A stretch of 33,180 nucleotides of DNA from NCBI GenBank assembly GCA_905215795.1, contig CAJMRV010000002.1:1-33180 (forward strand), in the 5' to 3' direction. Each line of letters begins with the position of its first letter. Position 1 is the first letter of the stretch. This DNA is from an uncultured bacterium. GTDB lineage: Bacteria > Pseudomonadota > Gammaproteobacteria > Burkholderiales > Burkholderiaceae_F. Of this stretch, positions 24,261 to 31,540 are shown piece by piece. Below the pieces are notes generated by a model that saw nothing but the letters and a program-made list of their open reading frames with translations, was not told where the DNA came from and did no database searches. The translations under genes were made by a program, and so were the position numbers.

Positions 24261-24293
24261 TAAAATCTGCGGCTTTTGTTGTTATTGCCGCAG
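24261..24293 (-). terminator. Terminator between frdB and aspA
   Basis: CTGCGGC/GCCGCAG (24287-24293 with 24267-24273) closes a 13-nt loop and runs into ATTTTA on the - strand. A second GC-rich hairpin (CCGCC/GGCGG, about 24309-24328) sits between it and the frdB stop. aspA therefore probably has its own promoter, which I could not place. Confidence 0.6.
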
Positions 24294-24345
24294 GGTCTTC
24301 TTTCGACAGGGGCCGCCCGGAGGCGGACCCCGTCAAGTCAGAATC

Positions 24346-25179
24346 TTACGAACGAGCCACCTTGATGGGGATGGCCTTCTTTTCGGTCGGAAGAACCTTG
24401 TCGTAGTTCTTCATGCCCTGTTCAGCCATCTTGCGACGGATGAAGGCGATCTGGGTCTTCAGCGGAAGATCCTTCGGGCAGAAGTCATGGCAGGCGAGCA
24501 AGGACATGCAACCGAACACGCCGGACTCGTCACCGACGAGTTCGTAGTAGTCGGCGTCGTTACGCGAGTCACGCGGGTCGAGGCGGAAGCGGGCGATCTT
24601 GTTGATGCCCACGCCACCGACGAAGTCCGGACGGATGCGGACCGTACCGCAACCGGCGATACAGCAGCCGCATTCGACGCAGCGGTCGAGAACGTAGATG
24701 TCTTCGGCGAGCTGCGGGTCCATCGGCTCTTCGAGCTTGCGAAGGTCGACTTCCTTTTCCTTCATGTGAACCCACGTTTCCATGCGTTCGGACATGTTGC
24801 GCATCCACTTGCCGGTGTTGACCGAGAGGTCGCCGATGAGTTCGAAGGCGGGCAGCGGGGCCAGCGTGAACTCTTCGGGGAGGTCGCGGGTCAGCGTGCG
24901 GCAGGCCAGGCCCGGCTTGCCGTTGATCATCATGGCGCAGGAGCCGCAGATGCCGGCACGGCACACGAAGTCGAACTGAAGCGTCGGGTCGAGCGTGTCA
25001 CGGATTTCGTTGAGCGCGATGAACAGCGTCATGGAGTCCGATTCCTCGAGCTCGTACGTCTGCATGTGCGGAACGCTTTCAGGATCCTGGGGGTTGAAGC
25101 GCAGGATGCTGATCTTGAGCATGCGGTGCTTCTTAGCCGGCGCCTTCGGGCTCGGCTTGTTTTGATTGATTTCAGCCAT
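24346..25179 (-). CDS. frdB: Fumarate reductase iron-sulfur subunit
   Basis: It passes electrons from the quinol site to the flavin of FrdA through three clusters. The 277-aa product has [2Fe-2S] ligands C73, C78, C81 and C93, [4Fe-4S] C167, C170, C173 and C234, and [3Fe-4S] C177, C224 and C230. The layout CVECGCCIAGC and CMSLLACHDFCPKDLPL is that of Wolinella-type quinol:fumarate reductase. The ATG at 25179 lies 18 bp after frdA; a TTG at 25197 is an alternative. A Lys/Pro-rich N-terminal tail of about 18 residues precedes the ferredoxin fold. FrdC, the diheme cytochrome b anchor that normally precedes frdA, is absent from the window. Confidence 0.95.
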   Translation of the reverse strand: MAEINQNKPSPKAPAKKHRMLKISILRFNPQDPESVPHMQTYELEESDSMTLFIALNEIRDTLDPTLQFDFVCRAGICGSCAMMINGKPGLACRTLTRDLPEEFTLAPLPAFELIGDLSVNTGKWMRNMSERMETWVHMKEKEVDLRKLEEPMDPQLAEDIYVLDRCVECGCCIAGCGTVRIRPDFVGGVGINKIARFRLDPRDSRNDADYYELVGDESGVFGCMSLLACHDFCPKDLPLKTQIAFIRRKMAEQGMKNYDKVLPTEKKAIPIKVARS

Positions 25180-25197
25180 TTTAGGGGTCAGCTCCAA

Positions 25198-27183
25198 TTA
25201 GTCTTTCAGGGGTTCGTCAATACGCTCGTTCTTGCCCTTCAAACGCTTGGGCAGGAGGTGCGTGTAAGGCATGAGGGCTTCCTGGATTTCGAAGCGGTCC
25301 TTGCCTTCGGCTTCCATCTTCTGACGGATGGCGTCGACTTCGGCCTGACGCTTGGCGGATTCGGGGTTCTCGATGTAGTTCTTGACACCGTAGCCGCGGA
25401 ATCCCGGGGGGAGCTCCATCCTGGAGATGTCGAGGTCCTGATAGGAGAGGGTCGGCAGCGTGTCGCCTTCCTTCCAGGTGGCCATCGTGCGGTTGAGCCA
25501 TTCAACGTCGTTACGGACCGGGAAGTCTTCACGGAAGTGAGCACCACGGGATTCCTTACGGGCGGCAGCGCCGGCGGCCACGGAGAGGGCCACGCGGAGC
25601 ATCTTGCGCGTACGGTAAGCGTAGATGAGCTCGGGGTTCGGACCAACGATGTCCTTGACCGGGATGTTGAAGGAGCGCTTGTAGAGGTCTTCGAGTTCGG
25701 AGACAGCCTCTTCCATGGCCTTGCCGTGACGGAAAATACCGATCTTGGTGGTCATGATCTCCTGCATGCGGGTGCGGATCTTGACGGCGTCTTCGTTGCC
25801 ACCGTTGGTGGTGAAGGCCTTCATTTCGGCGGCGACCTTGTTGACGGCGTCGTAGATGAGGCTCGTCGGGATGTCGATGCCGTTCTCGGGCTTCTCGCAG
25901 AAGTCGGCGATGTATTCACCGACGATCATGCCGGCGACGACGGTTTCAGCAACGGAGTTGCCACCGAGGCGGTTGAAGCCGTGCATGTCCCAGCAGGCGG
26001 CTTCGCCGGCGGCGAAGAGGCCCTTCAGGCCGACGGACTCACCGCTCGGGTTGGTACGGATACCACCCATGGTGTAGTGCTGGGCCGGACGGACAGGCAC
26101 CCATTCCTTCGTCGGGTCAACGCCGAGGAAGTAGTGGCAGATTTCGTAGACTTCGCGGAGCTTGTGCTTGATGTGGTGTTCACCGAGGAGGGTGATGTCA
26201 AGCCAGATGTGTTCGCCGAAGCGGCTGGGAACACCCTTGCCCTGGGCGATGCGTTCTTCCATGCGGCGGGAGACCACGTCGCGGGAGGCGAGTTCCTTCT
26301 TTTCAGGTTCGACGTCGGGCATGAAGCGATGACCGTCGACGTCGCGGAGCAGACCACCGTCACCACGGCAGCCTTCCGTCACCAGGATGCCGGCGGGGAA
26401 GATGCCGGTCGGGTGGAACTGGATGGCTTCCATGTTGGAGAGCGGAGCCACGCCGGTTTCGAGGGCCAGGTCGTAACCCGTGCCGTCGCAGATCCAGGCG
26501 TTGGTCGTCACGCGGTAGATACGGCCGGCACCGCCCGTGGCGATGGCCGTGGCCTTGGAGACGTAAGCCATGAGTTCGCCGGTGATCAGGTCACGGACGA
26601 CGGCGCCGTAGCAGCGCTTGCCGTCGTGGATCAGGGACATGGCTTCAACACGTTCGATGACGGGAACCTGTTCAGCAATGAGGCGGTCGGACACGGCGTT
26701 GAGCATGGCGTGGCCGGTACAGTCGGACACGTAGCAGGTACGCCACTTCTTGGTACCGCCGAAGTCACGCTGGTTCATGAGACCGGCGGCTTCCTTGCGT
26801 TCCGTAATCGTGACCTTTTCGCCGTTGATGATGACCTTGCGATCGCCGGCCGTGATACGGCTCCATGGCACACCCCAGGCGGCGAGTTCACGCACGGCCT
26901 TCGGGGAGGTGTTCACGAACATGCGGACCACTTCCTGGTCGGCACCCCAGTCGGAGCCACGGACCGTGTCGCCGAAGTGGACGTCTTCGTTGTCACCGGC
27001 ACCCTTAATGACGTTGCCGAGGGAGGCCTGCATGCCGCCCTGAGCGGCCTTGGAGTGACTACGTTTCGGAGGAACCAGCGACAATACGATCGCATCATGG
27101 CCGCGGTGCTTGGCAGCAACGGCCATACGAAGACCGGCCAAGCCGCCACCGATCACGAGCACGTCGGTGTAGATAATTTTCAT
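25198..27183 (-). CDS. frdA: Fumarate reductase flavoprotein subunit (Wolinella type)
   Basis: It reduces fumarate to succinate at the cytoplasmic face. The 661-aa protein has the FAD motif GGGLAGLRMA near the N-terminus. The His for covalent FAD is H43 (KRSHSKAAQGG). The active-site residues H257, R301 and H369 keep the Wolinella succinogenes FrdA numbering exactly. Long stretches such as RMFVN and SRDVVSRRM are shared. The C-terminus (GYGVKNYIENP..KRQAEVDAIRQKMEAEGKDR) also follows that family. The ATG at 27183 has AGGAG 9 nt upstream. It is the first gene of a frdA-frdB unit; its promoter region is palindrome-rich. Confidence 0.96.
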   Translation of the reverse strand: MKIIYTDVLVIGGGLAGLRMAVAAKHRGHDAIVLSLVPPKRSHSKAAQGGMQASLGNVIKGAGDNEDVHFGDTVRGSDWGADQEVVRMFVNTSPKAVRELAAWGVPWSRITAGDRKVIINGEKVTITERKEAAGLMNQRDFGGTKKWRTCYVSDCTGHAMLNAVSDRLIAEQVPVIERVEAMSLIHDGKRCYGAVVRDLITGELMAYVSKATAIATGGAGRIYRVTTNAWICDGTGYDLALETGVAPLSNMEAIQFHPTGIFPAGILVTEGCRGDGGLLRDVDGHRFMPDVEPEKKELASRDVVSRRMEERIAQGKGVPSRFGEHIWLDITLLGEHHIKHKLREVYEICHYFLGVDPTKEWVPVRPAQHYTMGGIRTNPSGESVGLKGLFAAGEAACWDMHGFNRLGGNSVAETVVAGMIVGEYIADFCEKPENGIDIPTSLIYDAVNKVAAEMKAFTTNGGNEDAVKIRTRMQEIMTTKIGIFRHGKAMEEAVSELEDLYKRSFNIPVKDIVGPNPELIYAYRTRKMLRVALSVAAGAAARKESRGAHFREDFPVRNDVEWLNRTMATWKEGDTLPTLSYQDLDISRMELPPGFRGYGVKNYIENPESAKRQAEVDAIRQKMEAEGKDRFEIQEALMPYTHLLPKRLKGKNERIDEPLKD

Positions 27184-27317
27184 TCCAATGATCTCCTAAA
27201 GATCCATTTTTACGTGATGCATCCATTGGGTCATCGTCCGACGGATGCGGGGGTCAAGTTTTCAACTAGAGTGAGACACTCTGCGGCGAATGTGGACCTG
27301 CTGTGGTCCTTGTGTGC

Positions 27318-27345
27318 TTTATACACCCGAGGTCACTAGCGTCTA
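27318..27345 (-). promoter_or_regulatory. Candidate frdA promoter
   Basis: Read on the - strand, TAGACG (27345-27340, four of six) and TATAAA (27323-27318, five of six) are 16 nt apart. The leader would be about 128 nt. A 15-bp dyad (27334-27348) covers the -35 box. Confidence 0.5.
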
Positions 27346-27348
27346 GTG
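27334..27348. promoter_or_regulatory. Dyad CACTAG-CGT-CTAGTG on the frdA -35
   Basis: Perfect 6-bp arms around a 3-bp centre. CTAG also occurs at 27266 and 27356 nearby. The placement over the -35 box fits a repressor site. It resembles a Trp-type operator only loosely, since the spacing differs. Confidence 0.5.
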
Positions 27349-27408
27349 GAAACTAACTAGAGTTTCGATTGAATCAAACCCAGGTGCGTCTTTACACTTC
27401 TTAAGCTT

Positions 27409-27438
27409 CAGAAAAGTACGTATATCTACGTACTTTCT
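27409..27438. repeat. Inverted repeat A with TACGTATATCTACGTA core
   Basis: AAAGTACGTA (27413-27422) and TACGTACTTT (27427-27436) are perfect 10-bp arms around TATC. CAG/CTG further out extends the pairing with one bulged A. Only three T follow, so a protein-binding site is more likely than a terminator. Confidence 0.75.
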
Positions 27439-27776
27439 GATGTAGCCCTTTCGAAGTGTCCTTTCTACAAGGTCATAAGCATTTCGCATTACGCCCGCTC
27501 AGTTTAATAAAAACGTAACCCTTTTATCATTCGGGGAAACCCTAACCCTCAACAATCGTTGCAACCCAGCGGAAATCGTTGAGTTAGAGGGAAATTATCC
27601 TATTTCGTTTTGTGCGGACCGTCCGAATCCGGAAGGAAAAAACCGTCGTGCGGCACACTCCTCGAGCGTTTACGCTCATGATTCGGAAGAGAAAACTATC
27701 ACTTTATGGTTAGTACGTTTCCCGAATACATCCCTACACACTTCACCTTATCCCTTGTGCGGCGCGGGTTTTCGCG

Positions 27777-27794
27777 ATACGTATATTTACGTAT
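27777..27794. repeat. Inverted repeat B with TACGTATATTTACGTA core
   Basis: ATACGTA and TACGTAT are perfect 7-bp arms around TATT. The 16-bp core differs from repeat A at a single base, 360 bp away, and the flanks differ. This pattern is typical of two sites for one regulator. Confidence 0.75.
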
Positions 27795-27796
27795 GT

Positions 27797-27887
27797 TCCT
27801 ATGAAATCGATAGGATTTGTGTAAATTACCGATAGTCGACCAAACTATCGGATACGGAATGCTGATAGAATATGTATTATTCCTATC
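27797..27887. repeat. Cluster of GATAG/CTATC dyads upstream of ridA
   Basis: Three dyads follow repeat B directly: TCCTAT/ATAGGA (27797-27802 with 27810-27815), CCGATAG/CTATCGG (27829-27835 with 27845-27851), and GATAG/CTATC (27864-27868 with 27883-27887). They may be regulator half-sites or a structured leader of ridA. Confidence 0.5.
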
Positions 27888-28016
27888 GAACAAGCAGTTT
27901 GATTACATCGAACATATCGACGGTGTAGGCGACAAGATGCTTGTGCCCCCGAGGATTGACGGGGCCCAGCAATTCAAGTCGCTCCGCCGCGACCATCACG
28001 TGAAGGCCCGACCATC

Positions 28017-28391
28017 ATGAAGAAAGCCATCCAAACCCAGGACGCCCCCGCCGCAATCGGCCCATACAGCCAGGCTATCGTCCACAACGGCACCGTCTAC
28101 GTTTCGGGCCAGCTCGGCCTCGACCCGGCCACGGGCAGGCTCGAGGAAGGCGTCGCGGCCCAGGCCTCGCGCGCGCTCGACAATATTAAGAGCATCCTCC
28201 TCGCCGCCGGCGCCGAACCGGCCGCGATCCTCAAGGCGACCGTCTTCATGACCGACCTCGGCGAATTCGCTACCGTCAACAAGATCATGGAGGAGCGCCT
28301 CCCCGCGCCGTTCCCGGCCAGGAGCTGCGTCGAAGTATCCGCACTCCCGAAGGGCGCCCTCGTTGAAATCGAAGTCATCGCGGGACTCTGA
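28017..28391 (+). CDS. ridA: RidA family enamine/imine deaminase
   Basis: It hydrolyses reactive 2-aminoacrylate and similar imines made by PLP enzymes, protecting the cell. The 124-aa product has GPYSQAI at the N-terminus, the substrate Arg R102 in PARSCVEVSALPKG, and E117 in VEIEVIA. The ATG at 28017 has AAGG 10 nt upstream. It is followed 3 bp later by recG, so they are cotranscribed. It is the first gene of the rightward operon. Confidence 0.95.
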   Translation: MKKAIQTQDAPAAIGPYSQAIVHNGTVYVSGQLGLDPATGRLEEGVAAQASRALDNIKSILLAAGAEPAAILKATVFMTDLGEFATVNKIMEERLPAPFPARSCVEVSALPKGALVEIEVIAGL

Positions 28392-28394
28392 CCG

Positions 28395-30473
28395 ATGGCC
28401 GGACGTATGAACAACGAGCCCGCGGGTCCGATCGAGCAGCCCAAGCTCGGACCGATCGGCGAGCGGCTCGAGAAGCTCGGCCTCGTCAGGGACTGGGACT
28501 TCGCGCTGCACCTGCCCTACCGTTACGAGGACCACACCAAGGTGACGCCGCTCTCGGCGCTTCCCATGGGGCAGGCCGTCCTCGTCGAGGGCGAGGTCAT
28601 CGAAAGCCACTCCTTCCGAACCGCCCGCGGCGAACAGTTCCTCGCCACGCTGAGGGACGAGTCGGGTGGCATGCTCAAGCTGCGCTACATCCATTACTAC
28701 CCCTCCGTGTCGAGCCAGCTCGCACGCGGCAAGTTCGTACGCGCCTATGGAGAGCCGCGCCCCGCCTACGGCGGCGGCCTCGAGATCATCCATCCGAGGA
28801 TCATGACGGGCAGGAACGCCCTCACGGAACTCTCCGACAAGCTCACCCCGGTCTACCCCGCGGGCGAAGGGATCCAGCAGAACTGGCTGAGGAAGCGCAT
28901 CGACCGCGCACTCCTCGACCTCGTACTCGACGACCCGCTTCCCGAAGAGGTGCGCACCCGGCTCGGCCTCCCCGAATTCAAACCCGCCCTGCTCTCGATC
29001 CACCATCCGGATGCGGATGCGAGCCAGGCCTCCCTCGACGCACATGCGACGCCCGGCTGGCGCCGCCTGATCTTCGACGAGCTGCTCGCCCAGCAGGTGG
29101 CGCTCCTCAAGGTGCGCTCGAACCGCTCGGGCCACGAGGCGGCATCCCTCAAGGGCGACGGCTCCCACACCGGGAAGTTCCTCCGAGGACTCCCCTTCGC
29201 GCTCACGCGCGCGCAGGCACGCGTCTATAAGGAAATAACGGACGACCTCGAACGGACCTCGCCGATGAACCGCCTCGTCCAGGGCGACGTGGGCAGCGGC
29301 AAGACGGTCGTGGCGGCGCTCGCCGCGCTCACCGCGATTGAAAGCGGACGGCAGGCCGCCCTGATGGCGCCCACCGAAATCCTCGCCGAACAGCATTACA
29401 AAAAGCTCAGGACCTGGCTCGAGCCGCTCGGTATCCCCGTGCACTGGCTCGCCAGCTCGACGCCCGCGGCCGAGAAACGCCGCGTGATCGAGGAGCTCGC
29501 CGGGGGCGAGCCCTCGCTCACCGTGGGCACGCACGCCCTGATCCAGGACCAGGTGAAGTTCGCCTCCCTGGGTCTGGCGATCGTCGACGAACAGCACCGC
29601 TTCGGCGTCGCCCAGAGGCTGGGCCTGCGACGCAATGCCGGCGGCGAACTCTGGCCGCACCTCCTGATGCTCTCGGCGACGCCGATCCCGAGGACGCTCG
29701 CCATGAGCTACCTCGCCGACCTCGACGTCTCCGTGATCGACGAGCTCCCGCCGGGGAGGACTCCGATCGTGACGAAGCTCGTGAGGATGTCGCGCCGCGA
29801 CGACGTGGCTCACCTCGTGACCGCCGCCGTCGAGAAGGGACGCCAGGCCTACTGGGTCTGCCCCCTGATCGAGGAGAGCGAGAAGGTGGACCTCCGGCCC
29901 GCCGTCACCTCATACGAATACCTGAAGAACGCCTGTCCGGGCATCACCGTGGAGCTCATCCACGGCGCCCTCCCCTCGGCAGAGAAGGACGACATCATGG
30001 AGCGCTTCGCCCGCGGCGAGATCGCCGTGCTCGTCTCGACGACCGTGATCGAAGTGGGCGTGGACGTGCCGAACGCCACGCTCATGGTGATCGAACAGGC
30101 CGAACACTTCGGGCTCGCACAGCTCCACCAGCTCAGGGGCCGCGTCGGACGCGGCACCGGACGGAGTGCGTGCGTGCTCCTTTTCGACGAACCCCTCTCG
30201 GAAAACGGCCGCGAACGCCTCAAGGCGATCCGCGAGACGAACGACGGATTCGAAATAGCACGCCGGGACCTCGAACTGAGGGGCCCCGGGGAATTCCTCG
30301 GCGAGAGGCAGTCGGGCATGCCCATGCTGCGCTTCGCCGACCTTGAACGGGACGAACCGCTCCTGAGGGAGGCACAGGCCTTCGCGAGGAAGTGGCTCGA
30401 AACCTCGCCCGATGAGGCCGCGGCCTTCAGCGAGCGCTGGTTCAAACCCGAGAACGATTTTTTAGCGGCTTGA
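28395..30473 (+). CDS. recG: ATP-dependent DNA helicase RecG
   Basis: It reverses stalled replication forks and moves branched DNA. The 692-aa protein has the N-terminal wedge (OB) domain with LPYRYEDH, then Walker A GDVGSGKT (about 297-304), DEQH (about 397), LSATPIPRTLA, and the C-terminal lobe with HGALPSAEKD, TTVIEVGVDVPNA and RGRVGRG (about 582). The C-terminal GFEIARRDLELRGPGEFLG is typical. ATG codons at 28395 and 28407 are both possible; I give the first. Order ridA-recG-oxyR is common in Burkholderiales. Confidence 0.96.
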   Translation: MAGRMNNEPAGPIEQPKLGPIGERLEKLGLVRDWDFALHLPYRYEDHTKVTPLSALPMGQAVLVEGEVIESHSFRTARGEQFLATLRDESGGMLKLRYIHYYPSVSSQLARGKFVRAYGEPRPAYGGGLEIIHPRIMTGRNALTELSDKLTPVYPAGEGIQQNWLRKRIDRALLDLVLDDPLPEEVRTRLGLPEFKPALLSIHHPDADASQASLDAHATPGWRRLIFDELLAQQVALLKVRSNRSGHEAASLKGDGSHTGKFLRGLPFALTRAQARVYKEITDDLERTSPMNRLVQGDVGSGKTVVAALAALTAIESGRQAALMAPTEILAEQHYKKLRTWLEPLGIPVHWLASSTPAAEKRRVIEELAGGEPSLTVGTHALIQDQVKFASLGLAIVDEQHRFGVAQRLGLRRNAGGELWPHLLMLSATPIPRTLAMSYLADLDVSVIDELPPGRTPIVTKLVRMSRRDDVAHLVTAAVEKGRQAYWVCPLIEESEKVDLRPAVTSYEYLKNACPGITVELIHGALPSAEKDDIMERFARGEIAVLVSTTVIEVGVDVPNATLMVIEQAEHFGLAQLHQLRGRVGRGTGRSACVLLFDEPLSENGRERLKAIRETNDGFEIARRDLELRGPGEFLGERQSGMPMLRFADLERDEPLLREAQAFARKWLETSPDEAAAFSERWFKPENDFLAA

Positions 30474-30561
30474 GGACGCCCAGGGAACGTCCCCGGCCCC
30501 AAACTTTCATCAACCTGGAGGACGAGCCGGTCCCAACTCCAGACCGCTCGTGAACTTGAAC

Positions 30562-31512
30562 ATGACACTTACCGAATTACGCTACATCGTCGCGGTCTCC
30601 CGCGAACGCCACTTCGGACGTGCGGCGGCCGCCTGCCAGGTGAGCCAGCCCTCGCTCTCGGTGGCCATCCGCAAGCTCGAGGACGAGCTCGGCGTGCGAC
30701 TCTTCGAGCGCCGCAGCAACGACGTCGGCCTCACCGCCATCGGCGCCAAGATCGTCGAACAAGCTGAAAAGGTCCTCATGGAGGCCAAACACCTCGGCGA
30801 ACTCGCCCACGAGGGCCGTGACCCGCTCGGCTCCCCTCTGCGTCTGGGCGTGATCTACACGATCGCCCCGTACCTTCTTCCGAAGCTCGTCCAGCAGATG
30901 ATGGTCGACACCCCGAAGATGCCGCTCTACATCCAGGAGGGCTTCACCTCCGAGTTGATCGTCCAGCTGCGCTCGGGCCAGCTCGACGTCCTCATCCTCG
31001 CCGACACGATCGACGACTCGACGATGAACAAGCGCACCCTCTACCAGGAGGACTTCGTCGTTGCCGTCCCGTCGCACCACCCGTGGATCAACCGCAGCTA
31101 CATCGGCGTCAACGAACTCCACGACCAGACGATGCTCCTGCTCGGTGCGGGCCACTGCTTCCGCGACCAGATCCTGGACTTCTGCCCGGACCTCATGCGT
31201 CCGAACCTCGGCTCCAACGACGTGCGCCACACGGTCATCGGCTCGAGCCTTCAGACGATCAGCCACATGGTGATCCAGGGACTCGGCATCACGGTGCTCC
31301 CGGCCTCGTCGGTCCCGTTCCTCGCCGGCAGCGAGGAGGACCTGAAGATCCTCCCCTTCAAGAACCCGGCTCCGAACCGCCGCGTCATCCTGATGTGGCG
31401 CAAGAGCTTCTCGCGCGAGGCCGTCATCGACGCAATCGCCGAGTCCGTCTCCAAGCTCCAGCTGAGCGGGTGCTACCCGGTCGCCGAGGACGCCAAGGAC
31501 GCGAAGTTCTGA
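30562..31512 (+). CDS. oxyR: Hydrogen-peroxide-sensing regulator OxyR
   Basis: A LysR-family activator that switches on peroxide defence when two cysteines form a disulfide. The 316-aa product has the N-terminal winged helix (residues 1-60, FGRAAAACQVSQPSLSVAIRKLEDELG) and both redox cysteines, C199 and C208 (GHCFRDQILDFC), at the same numbers as in E. coli. I chose the ATG at 30562, which gives MTLTELRYIV as in Burkholderia OxyR; a GTG at 30550 is an alternative. It lies 88 bp after recG and 28 bp before the next gene. Confidence 0.94.
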   Translation: MTLTELRYIVAVSRERHFGRAAAACQVSQPSLSVAIRKLEDELGVRLFERRSNDVGLTAIGAKIVEQAEKVLMEAKHLGELAHEGRDPLGSPLRLGVIYTIAPYLLPKLVQQMMVDTPKMPLYIQEGFTSELIVQLRSGQLDVLILADTIDDSTMNKRTLYQEDFVVAVPSHHPWINRSYIGVNELHDQTMLLLGAGHCFRDQILDFCPDLMRPNLGSNDVRHTVIGSSLQTISHMVIQGLGITVLPASSVPFLAGSEEDLKILPFKNPAPNRRVILMWRKSFSREAVIDAIAESVSKLQLSGCYPVAEDAKDAKF

Positions 31513-31540
31513 AATCACGAAACCTTCCGAGGAACACCCC

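Larger units (their letters stand above)
27184..28016. promoter_or_regulatory. Long palindrome-rich control region between divergent frdA and ridA
   Basis: About 830 bp, visibly richer in A/T than its neighbours, with no supportable gene; small open frames at 27699-27893 (-) and 27817-28020 (+) lack similarity and good ribosome sites. It holds a candidate frdA promoter, a CACTAG/CTAGTG dyad on its -35, two TACGTATAT(C/T)TACGTA dyads, three GATAG/CTATC dyads, and an imperfect hairpin at 27540-27592. No frdC gene or clear remnant is present. Confidence 0.7.

Noticed and set aside
27334..27348. TrpR-type operator reading of the CTAG dyad
   Set aside because: The spacing between half-sites is one base shorter than in Trp operators, and frdA has no link with tryptophan.
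27365..27380. A possible FNR/Fnr-like box (TTCGATTGAATCAA) upstream of frdA
   Set aside because: Only the second half (ATCAA) matches the TTGAT-N4-ATCAA consensus; the first half has two of five. It also lies upstream of the likely -35 by about 25 bp. Too weak to call.
27699..28020. Small open frames in the frdA-ridA gap (27699-27893 -, 27817-28020 +)
   Set aside because: No family likeness, no convincing ribosome site, and they cross inverted repeats; they do not resemble FrdC.
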